A stretch of DNA of 64,000 bases from NCBI RefSeq assembly GCF_029024965.1, contig NZ_CP118982.1:1240001-1304000 (forward strand). The letters are read 5' to 3'. The DNA is from Staphylococcus equorum (lineage in GTDB: Bacteria; Bacillota; Bacilli; Staphylococcales; Staphylococcaceae). Under the pieces are notes generated by a model. It ran no database searches and was not told the DNA's origin. It saw only the letters and a program-made list of their open reading frames with translations. Each line of letters opens with the position of its first letter. Within the stretch, counting starts at the first letter, position 1. Of this stretch, positions 20,736-27,469 are shown one piece after another. A program made the translations under genes and the position numbers.

Positions 20736-22502
20736 ATGAGTAAACGCACAACATACTGTGGTTTAGTAACTGAGTCGTTATTAGACCAAGAAGTAACATT
20801 AAAAGGTTGGGTACACAACCGTAGAGATTTAGGTGGCTTAATTTTTGTTGATTTACGTGACCGTGAAGGTTATGTCCAAATCGTATTTAACCCAGATTTT
20901 TCAGCAGAAGCATTACAAATTGCAGAAACTGTTAGATCAGAGTATGTGGTAGAAGTTAAAGGAATAGTTAAGCAACGTGATCCTCAAACAGTAAACCCAA
21001 AAATTGAAACTGGTCAAGTTGAAGTACAAGTTTCAGATATTCAAATTATCAATAAATCTGAGACACCTCCATTTGCTTTAAATGAAGAAAATCAAAATGT
21101 AGATGAAAATATCAGATTAAAATATAGATATCTTGATTTACGACGTCAAGAGTTAGCACAAACATTTAAAATGAGACACCAAACAACACGTTCTATTAGA
21201 CAATACTTAGATCAAGAAGGTTTTTATGATATAGAAACACCTGTATTAAATAAATCTACGCCAGAGGGTGCCCGTGACTATTTAGTACCATCACGTGTAC
21301 ATGGCGGTGAATTTTATGCTTTACCTCAGTCACCACAAATATTCAAACAATTATTAATGATTAGTGGTTTTGATAAATACTACCAAATTGTTAAGTGTTT
21401 CCGTGATGAAGATTTACGTGCTGATCGTCAACCAGAATTCACTCAAGTAGATATTGAGATGAGCTTCGTGGATCAAGAAGATGTGATCGATATGGGCGAA
21501 GAAATGTTGCAAAATGTTGTTAAAGATGTGAAAGACGTTGAAGTACCGCGTCCATTCCCAAGAATGACATATAACGAAGCTATGAGTCGTTATGGTTCAG
21601 ATAAACCAGATACACGTTTTGGCATGGAGTTAATCGATGTTTCAGAACTTGGTGAAGTCATGGACTTTAAAGTATTCAAAGATGCCATCAATAAAGATGG
21701 TCAAGTTAAGGCAATTGTAGCTGAAGGCGCTTCTGACAAATATACAAGAAAAGATATAGATGTTTTAACTGAATTTGTAAACATCTATGGTGCTAAAGGC
21801 TTAGCTTGGGTAAAAGTTGTAGATGATGGCTTAAATGGGCCAATCGCCAAATTCTTTGAAAATGATCATGTTGAAAAGTTACAATCGCTAACTGGAGCAC
21901 AAGCAGGTGACTTAGTATTATTCGTAGCAGATAAACCAAGTGTTGTTGCACAAAGTTTAGGCGCTTTACGTCTTAAACTTGCGAAAGAATTAAACATGAT
22001 TGATGAAACGAAATTGAATTTCTTATGGGTTACAGATTGGCCTTTACTTGAATATGATGAAGATGTTAAACGTTATACTGCAGCACATCATCCATTCACT
22101 TCACCGAAACAAGAAGATATTGAAAAATTAAGCACTGAGCCTGAGAATGTTCAAGCTAATGCATATGATATTGTTTTGAATGGTTATGAATTAGGCGGGG
22201 GCTCTATCAGAATTCATGATGCTGATTTACAAGCTAAAATGTTCGAAGTTTTAGGTTTCACAGACGAACAAGCAAAAGAACAATTTGGTTTCTTACTAGA
22301 TGCCTTTAAATATGGTGCACCACCACACGGCGGCATAGCATTAGGATTAGACCGTTTAGTTATGTTATTAACGAATCGCACAAACTTACGTGATACAATT
22401 GCCTTTCCTAAAACTGCATCTGCAACATGTCTATTAACAGATGCACCAAGTGAAGTATCAGAAAATCAATTAGAAGAACTTTCATTACGTATTCGTCATT
22501 AA
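20736..22502 (+). CDS. aspS: Aspartyl-tRNA synthetase
   Basis: AspS charges tRNA-Asp; it is a class IIb enzyme of bacterial type at 588 aa. It has an N-terminal OB fold (about 1-105), the catalytic core with [21 protein letters not shown] and [14 protein letters not shown] (about 195-230), an inserted GAD domain (about 290-410) and motif 3 [10 protein letters not shown] (about 535-544). It shares the histidine T-box transcript with hisS. No terminator is visible directly after it; the 6S RNA promoter follows. Confidence 0.97.
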   Translation: MSKRTTYCGLVTESLLDQEVTLKGWVHNRRDLGGLIFVDLRDREGYVQIVFNPDFSAEALQIAETVRSEYVVEVKGIVKQRDPQTVNPKIETGQVEVQVSDIQIINKSETPPFALNEENQNVDENIRLKYRYLDLRRQELAQTFKMRHQTTRSIRQYLDQEGFYDIETPVLNKSTPEGARDYLVPSRVHGGEFYALPQSPQIFKQLLMISGFDKYYQIVKCFRDEDLRADRQPEFTQVDIEMSFVDQEDVIDMGEEMLQNVVKDVKDVEVPRPFPRMTYNEAMSRYGSDKPDTRFGMELIDVSELGEVMDFKVFKDAINKDGQVKAIVAEGASDKYTRKDIDVLTEFVNIYGAKGLAWVKVVDDGLNGPIAKFFENDHVEKLQSLTGAQAGDLVLFVADKPSVVAQSLGALRLKLAKELNMIDETKLNFLWVTDWPLLEYDEDVKRYTAAHHPFTSPKQEDIEKLSTEPENVQANAYDIVLNGYELGGGSIRIHDADLQAKMFEVLGFTDEQAKEQFGFLLDAFKYGAPPHGGIALGLDRLVMLLTNRTNLRDTIAFPKTASATCLLTDAPSEVSENQLEELSLRIRH

Positions 22503-22524
22503 TTAGCGCAAAAAGTTTTAATTC

Positions 22525-22552
22525 TTGCTAATTTGAAATTATGTGTTATGAT
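22525..22552 (+). promoter_or_regulatory. Promoter of 6S RNA
   Basis: TTGCTA (22525-22530), a 16-base spacer and an extended -10 TGTTATGAT (22544-22552) predict a start near 22559, where the 6S-like sequence begins. Confidence 0.7.
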
Positions 22553-22558
22553 GTTCAC

Positions 22559-22790
22559 ATAAGATAGTCATCTGAAGTGTTCGTAAGTTTGCTTCATATT
22601 TGGGCCTAACACTCTTTGATCCGGGAGCCCAATGGGTTTTCTTGCAGCGCACACGCCTCAAAGGAGGACTTGCAAAACAAGAAACAGGGCACCCACCTGT
22701 TATAAGCAGGCCGAATGATCAAGCACTTTATAACTACGGCACTAACGGACTCTATCGTACGCAAGACTTCGGTCTTGCGTATTTTTTTTG
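22559..22790 (+). ncRNA. ssrS: 6S RNA
   Basis: 6S RNA mimics an open promoter and binds housekeeping RNA polymerase. This 230-base GC-richer island in AT-rich DNA has its own promoter and ends in a terminator, ACGCAAGAC-TTCG-GTCTTGCGT then T8 (22759-22790). The two long strands (from about 22575 and up to about 22750) can fold into one rod with a central bulge; TTGGGCCTAACACTC and GGGAGCCCAATGGG lie in the left half. Location between aspS and tcdA is the known Firmicute site of a 6S gene. A 64-codon open frame inside it is a coincidence. Confidence 0.85.
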
Positions 22791-22870
22791 CTGAAATTTA
22801 AAATGTGTATGCTACGATTTCAAATAATGTAAGATAAATAATGCATTTTGTAAATATAAATATATGATAA

Positions 22871-22879
22871 TGTTATAAT
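22871..22879 (+). promoter_or_regulatory. Probable tcdA promoter (extended -10)
   Basis: TGTTATAAT at 22871-22879 is 41 bases before the tcdA ATG. TTGTAA is the nearest -35-like box but at a long 20-base spacing. Confidence 0.5.
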
Positions 22880-22920
22880 AGTTTTGTTATAGCATATTAA
22901 TAATAATAAGGAGTATTTAG

Positions 22921-23691
22921 ATGAGACATCAATTTTCTAGAAATGAATTAGCCTATGGTCAAGAAGGCTTGGAATTATTAAAAGAAAAGACAGTTGTTGT
23001 GCTTGGTGTAGGTGGGGTTGGTTCATTTGCCGCTGAAGCTTTGGCACGAACGAATATTGGTCATATCATTCTTATTGATAAAGATGATGTTGATATCACT
23101 AACGTCAATCGTCAATTGCATGCGCTTACGACTACAATCGGTCAGAGTAAAGTGACTTTGATGGAGGAACGTATTAAATTAATTAACCCTGATTGTAAAG
23201 TGACTTCATTACATATGTTTTATACAGAAGAAACTTATGAAGCGTTGTTCAGTGAGTATGATATCGATTATTTTGTAGATGCAAGTGACACAATCATTTA
23301 TAAAGTACACTTAATGAAAGAGTGTTTAGATAGAGGTATTTCCGTGATTTCAAGCATGGGTGCTGCCAATAAAATTGATCCAACACGTTTTGAAGTTGCA
23401 GATATTTCTAAAACGCATACAGATCCGATGGCTAAAATTATAAGACGTAAATTAAAAAAATTAGGTATTCATAAAGGGATACCTGTTGTATATTCAGATG
23501 AAAGTCCAATTGTAATTAGAGAAGATGTTAAAGATACAGTGGGTGATGCTAATGCACCAACAAGAAAAGGGCAAATGCCACCATCTTCAAATGCTTTTGT
23601 GCCTAGTGTAGTTGGATTAATCAGTGCAGGTTTTGTAATTAATGATATTCTAAAAGACATTCCCGTTACGCGTATTAAAGACAAAAAATAA
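22921..23691 (+). CDS. tcdA: tRNA threonylcarbamoyladenosine dehydratase TcdA
   Basis: TcdA (CsdL/YgdL) is an E1-like enzyme that uses ATP to cyclise t6A37 of ANN-decoding tRNAs into ct6A. The 256-aa product has the ATP-binding loop VLGVGGVGSFAAEAL (about 28-42), the IDKDDVDITNVNRQ block (about 55-68) and VDASDTI near residue 119. Length fits the family. AAGGAG precedes the ATG. It converges on rarA across a shared terminator. Confidence 0.93.
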   Translation: MRHQFSRNELAYGQEGLELLKEKTVVVLGVGGVGSFAAEALARTNIGHIILIDKDDVDITNVNRQLHALTTTIGQSKVTLMEERIKLINPDCKVTSLHMFYTEETYEALFSEYDIDYFVDASDTIIYKVHLMKECLDRGISVISSMGAANKIDPTRFEVADISKTHTDPMAKIIRRKLKKLGIHKGIPVVYSDESPIVIREDVKDTVGDANAPTRKGQMPPSSNAFVPSVVGLISAGFVINDILKDIPVTRIKDKK

Positions 23692-23718
23692 AAAATGTTC
23701 ATTCATTAATAACTATTT

Positions 23719-23755
23719 AAAAAGGTAGCTTCCTGTTTTTGGGAGCTACCTTTTA
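23719..23755. terminator. Bidirectional terminator between tcdA and rarA
   Basis: AAAAGGTAGCTTCC pairs with GGAGCTACCTTTT, giving T-runs on both strands between two convergent genes. Confidence 0.88.
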
Positions 23756-23776
23756 TGGATTATACTGATTTATATT

Positions 23777-25054
23777 TTATTTCTTTTTTTGTGAATGACT
23801 AATATTGTCGTAAACAGACTTAAATTGCTGTTCACTTTTAGAGGTTGTTTTGGGCTCATAATAAATTCTATTTTTAAGTTTATCGGGTAAATATTGTTGT
23901 GAAACGAATCCGCTCTCATAACTATGCGGATATTTATAACCGATTGCCCGACCTAATTCTTTAGCACCTGCATAATGACCATCTTTTAAGTGGTCAGGAA
24001 TCTGACCAATATGTCCCTTACGTATATCTGATAGTGCAGCATCAATAGCTGAAATACCTGAGTTAGATTTTGGTGATAAACAAAGTTCTATTACAGCTTG
24101 GCTCAAAGGAATTCTAGCCTCGGGGAAACCTAAACGCTCAGCTGACTCTATTGCTGCTAATGTACGTTGACCAGCTGCTGGTGACGCCAAACCGACATCT
24201 TCAAAACTAATTACTAATAAACGTCGAACGATTGTTGGTAAATCTCCAGCTTCGATTAAACGTGCAAGGTAATGTAATGCAGCATTAACATCGCTACCTC
24301 TAATTGATTTTTGAAATGCACTCATTACATCGTAGTGCATGTCTCCATCTTTATCACTTACAAAAGCACCTTTTTGCAAACAATCTTTTGCATCTTCTAG
24401 TGTGATATGCCTATTGCCATCAGTCACTTTAGAACTTAATACAGCCAATTCTAAAGCATTGAGTGCACTTCTAACATCGCCTTGACTTTGTGTGGTAAAG
24501 TAAGTCATTGCTTCATCATCAACAATTGGATTGTAAGTAGCGAGCCCACGTTCAGCATCATTAATTGCTCTCTCTAATGAGACTCTGACATCATTGTCAT
24601 CTAATGGATATAATTCGAAAATTTGAGCTCTTGAACGTATAGCAGGATTAATTGCATGGTAAGGATTAGATGTTGTCGCGCCAATTAATACAATTTTCCC
24701 ATTTTCTAAGTGCGGTAATAAAAAATCTTGTTTGGCTTTATCTAAACGATGTATTTCATCTAATAATAGAATTACTTGTCCAGACATTTTAGCTTCTTCC
24801 ACAATTAACTGCATATCTTTTTTTGTATTCGTTACAGCATTGAGCTGTCGAAACTTGAATTGTGTACTGCCAGATATCGCTTTTGCAATACTTGTTTTAC
24901 CTATACCAGGAGGACCAAAAAATATCATTGAAGATAATCTTTTTGTTTCAACCATTCTTCTAATAATTCCTTTTGGACCTACTAAATGTTTTTGAGAAAT
25001 AATTTCATCTATGTTATTCGGACGCATTCTAGATGCAAGTGGTTCGTTCGTCAC
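23777..25054 (-). CDS. rarA: Replication-associated recombination protein RarA (MgsA)
   Basis: RarA is a clamp-loader-like AAA+ ATPase that acts at stalled replication forks. The 425-aa product has Walker A FGPPGIGKT (46-54), Walker B LLLDEIHRLDK (97-107), sensor GATTSNP near 130 and the MgsA C-terminal tetramerisation region (about 260-420, with LPDKLKNRIYYEP). Its upstream region is shared with the divergent cymR gene. Confidence 0.95.
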   Translation of the reverse strand: MTNEPLASRMRPNNIDEIISQKHLVGPKGIIRRMVETKRLSSMIFFGPPGIGKTSIAKAISGSTQFKFRQLNAVTNTKKDMQLIVEEAKMSGQVILLLDEIHRLDKAKQDFLLPHLENGKIVLIGATTSNPYHAINPAIRSRAQIFELYPLDDNDVRVSLERAINDAERGLATYNPIVDDEAMTYFTTQSQGDVRSALNALELAVLSSKVTDGNRHITLEDAKDCLQKGAFVSDKDGDMHYDVMSAFQKSIRGSDVNAALHYLARLIEAGDLPTIVRRLLVISFEDVGLASPAAGQRTLAAIESAERLGFPEARIPLSQAVIELCLSPKSNSGISAIDAALSDIRKGHIGQIPDHLKDGHYAGAKELGRAIGYKYPHSYESGFVSQQYLPDKLKNRIYYEPKTTSKSEQQFKSVYDNISHSQKKK

Positions 25055-25077
25055 AATCTGTCACACCTTTCTAATTC

Positions 25078-25112
25078 TATATTAACGTAAAAAATGATAG
25101 AATGTTAATATA
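25078..25112 (+). promoter_or_regulatory. cymR promoter flanked by an inverted repeat
   Basis: An extended -10 TGATAGAAT (25095-25103) precedes cymR. It is enclosed by 9-base perfect arms TATATTAAC (25078-25086) and GTTAATATA (25104-25112), 17 bases apart. Such a dyad over a -10 could be an operator, perhaps autoregulatory, for the rarA-cymR divergent region; this is inference. Confidence 0.45.
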
Positions 25113-25140
25113 TAGTATTCGAATTAAGTGAGGTAATATA

Positions 25141-25560
25141 ATGAAAATTTCAACAAAAGGAAGATATGGGTTAACATTAATGATTTCCCTAGCTAAAAAA
25201 CAAGGACAAGGGTGCGTATCATTAAAATCTATAGCAGAAGAAAATAATTTAAGTGATCTATATCTAGAGCAATTAGTCGGTCCTTTACGGAATGCTGGAT
25301 TAATTCGAAGTGTTCGTGGTGCAAAAGGCGGTTACCAATTAAGAGTACCAGCGGAAGAAATTACAGCTGGTGATATTATACGTTTATTAGAAGGTCCAAT
25401 TACGTTTGTAGAAAGTATTGAATCAGAGCCACCTGCGCAAAAAGAACTTTGGATTAGAATGAGAGATGCTGTTAGAGAAGTACTTGATAATACAACTTTA
25501 CAATATCTAGCCGATTTTAAAGAAACTGATGACTTAGATGGTTATATGTTTTATATTTAA
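25141..25560 (+). CDS. cymR: Cysteine metabolism repressor CymR (Rrf2 family)
   Basis: CymR is the master repressor of cysteine and sulfur-assimilation genes in Bacillus and Staphylococcus, acting with CysK. The 139-aa Rrf2 protein has an N-terminal winged helix (starts MKISTKGRYGLTL) and the recognition region LYLEQLVGPLRNAGLIRS (about 41-58). It has no iron-sulfur cysteine cluster; its only cysteine is Cys25 (QGQGCVSL), the residue whose oxidation is reported to tune S. aureus CymR. GAGGTAATATA precedes the ATG. Confidence 0.95.
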   Translation: MKISTKGRYGLTLMISLAKKQGQGCVSLKSIAEENNLSDLYLEQLVGPLRNAGLIRSVRGAKGGYQLRVPAEEITAGDIIRLLEGPITFVESIESEPPAQKELWIRMRDAVREVLDNTTLQYLADFKETDDLDGYMFYI

Positions 25561-25637
25561 AATGTAATATAATTTATAATTTTATAGTTCAGAATGATTT
25601 CTTTTAATGAAAATATTGGATTTATTTTCTTTTTCAT

Positions 25638-25662
25638 GTTTAGACAGAATGATTAGTGGTAT
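25638..25662 (+). promoter_or_regulatory. Sigma-B-type promoter of the csbD-like gene
   Basis: GTTTAG (25638-25643), a 13-base spacer and TGGTAT (25657-25662) match the sigma-B consensus GTTTAA-N12-15-GGGTAT at five of six positions in each box. It is placed 34 bases before the CsbD-like ATG, and CsbD is a known general-stress protein. Confidence 0.7.
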
Positions 25663-25696
25663 TTAATTTGTATACATTGCTAAGGAGGTAATTTAC

Positions 25697-25879
25697 ATGG
25701 CAGATGAAAATAAATTCGAACAAGCAAAAGGTAATGTGAAAGAAACAGTCGGTAATGTAACTGACAATAAAGATTTAGAAAATGAAGGCAAGGAAGATAA
25801 AACTTCTGGTAAAGCTAAAGAATTCGTAGAAAATGCAAAAGATAAAGCGAATGACGCTATTGATAAATTCAAAAAATAA
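25697..25879 (+). CDS. csbD: CsbD family general-stress protein
   Basis: The 60-aa product is the classic CsbD type: hydrophilic, Lys/Glu/Asp/Asn-rich, with the repeated pattern [19 protein letters not shown] and [16 protein letters not shown]. CsbD proteins are abundant under sigma-B control, and their molecular role is not known. AAGGAGG precedes the ATG. The sigma-B-like promoter upstream and the second small stress-like gene 24 bases downstream support one general-stress transcript. Confidence 0.92.
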   Translation: MADENKFEQAKGNVKETVGNVTDNKDLENEGKEDKTSGKAKEFVENAKDKANDAIDKFKK

Positions 25880-25903
25880 TTTAATTTAAAAGGAGTAATT
25901 ACT

Positions 25904-26083
25904 ATGGCTGAAAATTTCTTAGACAAAGCAAAAGAAACTGCAAAAACTGTATCTGAAAAATTAAAAGGGTCTGACAATGAAAAAGCACAACAAGCTTCAG
26001 AACAAATTGATAAATTCACTGGTGGCAGTGACGATAACAAAGAAGAAGATAACAAAGGTGAAGATAACAAAGACGAAAAATAA
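25904..26083 (+). CDS. Small acidic hydrophilic protein cotranscribed with csbD
   Basis: A 59-aa frame follows AAAGGAG with good spacing and ends just before a terminator. It opens MAENFLDKAKETAKTVSEKLKG, an amphipathic helix like those of CsbD- and LEA-type proteins, and ends in a disordered run of DNKEEDN/GEDNKDEK repeats. No catalytic motif is present. Some databases label related short helices as antitoxin-like, but no toxin gene is adjacent, so I read it as a stress-induced protein of unknown role. Confidence 0.8.
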   Translation: MAENFLDKAKETAKTVSEKLKGSDNEKAQQASEQIDKFTGGSDDNKEEDNKGEDNKDEK

Positions 26084-26104
26084 TCTTTGCTAAAATTAAT
26101 TTGT

Positions 26105-26156
26105 AAAATGATAAAATCCCAATCTACAAACTTGTAGATTGGGATTTTATCATTTT
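26105..26156. terminator. Long bidirectional terminator palindrome
   Basis: Two perfect 25-base arms (26105-26129 and 26132-26156) are separated by two bases. The A-rich and T-rich ends serve the csbD-side transcript on the plus strand and the convergent oxidoreductase gene on the minus strand. Confidence 0.9.
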
Positions 26157-26169
26157 ATTTACTTGAATT

Positions 26170-27168
26170 TTATAGCGTATCTACCACGTTTTTTAGTTTA
26201 TGGTAAGAATCAAGTTGGGCTTCTTGATCATAAATATAGCTGATAGCCATTAATTCATCAATATCACCATGTTCATCTATAAATGTTTTAATTTTATTTT
26301 TTACAGTTTCTTCAGAGCCGATAAGTGATGAACTCATACGTTGTTGGGCAATTTCAAATTCAGTAGGTGTTAAGATACCTTTTAAATCATCAGTAGGTGG
26401 TTGAAGTGGTTGCATTCTGCCTCTTGTTATACTGACCATAACTTGTGCTTGAGTTGTTGATAAGTATTCAGCTTGTTCATCAGTATCAGCAACAATGGCA
26501 TTTAAACAAACGATGACATAAGGTTTGCTAAGTTCATTGGAAGGTTCAAATAAATCTTTATAAATTTCGATTGCATCTTTCATTTGTTGTGGTGCAAAAT
26601 GACCAGCAAAAACATAAGGAAGTCCTTTTCGTGCTGCTAAATGGGCAGAATCAGTAGATGAACCTAGGATATAAAGTGGTACATGTTTATCTACAGCGGG
26701 ATAAGCTCGCACATATGCTTGCTGATTACCAGGACCAAAATATTTGGCAAGTTGTTCAACTTCTTCCGGAAATTCATAAACACCATTATGTTGATCTCTA
26801 CGTAAGGCACTAGCAGTCATCATATCAGTGCCAGGAGCACGTCCTAAACCTAAATCTACACGCTCTGGAAATATTGTTTCCATCGTACCAAACTGTTCGG
26901 CAACTACTAATGGTGCATGATTTGGTAACATGATACCACCTGAGCCTACTCGGATTTTAGATGTGTGCTCTAATGTATGTTGGATTAACAAAGCAGTAGC
27001 AGAACTTACTAAATTTGGTGCATTGTGATGTTCTGCAATCCAATAGCGTTCATAATCTAACGTCTCCAAATTTTGAGCTAATTTAACCATATCTTTAATC
27101 GCAGCTTGATCATCTTCTCCTTCTCGAATAGGTACAAGATTAAGCGCTGATAATTTTAAATTGTACAT
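26170..27168 (-). CDS. LLM-class flavin-dependent oxidoreductase (luciferase-like)
   Basis: The 332-aa product belongs to the bacterial-luciferase-like monooxygenase fold of the YhbW/MsnO8-type branch: it has LDYERYWIAEHHNAPNLVSSATALLI near the start, the flavin-site region VGSGGIMLPNHAPLVVAEQFGTM and RVDLGLGRAPGTD (about 105-117). The substrate is unknown. I start at the ATG at 27168 with AGGAGG 12 bases upstream; the longer frame to 27189 begins inside that ribosome-binding site. It is divergent from the ABC-F gene and shares an inverted-repeat upstream region. Confidence 0.88.
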   Translation of the reverse strand: MYNLKLSALNLVPIREGEDDQAAIKDMVKLAQNLETLDYERYWIAEHHNAPNLVSSATALLIQHTLEHTSKIRVGSGGIMLPNHAPLVVAEQFGTMETIFPERVDLGLGRAPGTDMMTASALRRDQHNGVYEFPEEVEQLAKYFGPGNQQAYVRAYPAVDKHVPLYILGSSTDSAHLAARKGLPYVFAGHFAPQQMKDAIEIYKDLFEPSNELSKPYVIVCLNAIVADTDEQAEYLSTTQAQVMVSITRGRMQPLQPPTDDLKGILTPTEFEIAQQRMSSSLIGSEETVKNKIKTFIDEHGDIDELMAISYIYDQEAQLDSYHKLKNVVDTL

Positions 27169-27209
27169 GTTTATCGTTGTCCTCCTCATTGATTGTTATT
27201 ATATTGAAG

Positions 27210-27225
27210 TATAACAGTCGTTATA
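27210..27225. repeat. Inverted repeat between divergent promoters
   Basis: TATAAC-AGTC-GTTATA is a perfect six-base dyad. On the minus strand it overlaps a TGTTATACT extended -10 for the oxidoreductase gene; on the plus strand it lies just before the -35 of the ABC-F transcript. An operator is possible but unproven. Confidence 0.4.
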
Positions 27226-27229
27226 AAAC

Positions 27230-27258
27230 TTGCGTAAGAAACTGCTCACTGTTATAAT
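27230..27258 (+). promoter_or_regulatory. Promoter of the ABC-F transcript
   Basis: TTGCGT (27230-27235), a 17-base spacer and TATAAT (27253-27258) with the extended TGT form one of the best promoters in the window. Start near 27265 gives a leader of about 205 bases. Confidence 0.75.
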
Positions 27259-27296
27259 GATGGAAATTAAAAACGTTAGGTGGCTTAATTAAGGCG

Positions 27297-27401
27297 ATGA
27301 AGACATTGGATAAATATCAAGAAAATAAATTAACAAAACTACATTTAAATGAGAAAGTTATAGGATATGTCCATGTCGTAAATAATATGAACTATTATTA
27401 A
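27297..27401 (+). CDS. Leader peptide ORF of the ABC-F gene, 34 aa
   Basis: A short frame starts MKTLDKYQEN and ends VVNNMNYY, entirely inside the leader. Its ribosome-binding site is poor (AGGTGG at 27278-27283 is 13 bases away; AAGG is too close). Its last 12-13 codons cover one arm of the long hairpin described in the next entry, the arrangement expected of an attenuator whose state depends on ribosome position. No protein function is implied. Confidence 0.5.
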   Translation: MKTLDKYQENKLTKLHLNEKVIGYVHVVNNMNYY

Positions 27402-27469
27402 GCAACCGCATATAATGATTGCAGTATATATTTATGGCATGTCATATCCTCGGAAGTGAGGAAATTGAT
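27362..27469 (+). promoter_or_regulatory. Probable translational attenuator before the ABC-F gene
   Basis: Arm A (27362-27382) pairs with arm B (27431-27450) through 8 plus 11 base pairs with a small internal loop. The end of arm B, TCCTC (27447-27451), can instead pair with GAGGA (27458-27462), the ribosome-binding site of the ABC-F gene seven bases before its ATG. The two hairpins exclude each other. With A paired to B the ribosome-binding site is free; when arm A is occupied it is masked. Arm A is the 3' part of the leader ORF. No T-run is present, so translational control is more likely than termination. Confidence 0.6.

Noticed and set aside
22600..22794. 64-codon plus-strand open frame
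   Set aside because: It lies wholly inside the 6S RNA, has no ribosome-binding site and runs into the RNA's own terminator.
25693..26070. 125-codon minus-strand frame
   Set aside because: It is antisense to csbD and the 59-aa gene and reads their low-complexity codons as Ser/Phe/Leu; no ribosome-binding site.
27411..27416. TATAAT in the ABC-F leader as a second promoter
   Set aside because: No -35 at the right distance; it falls in the loop between hairpin arms.
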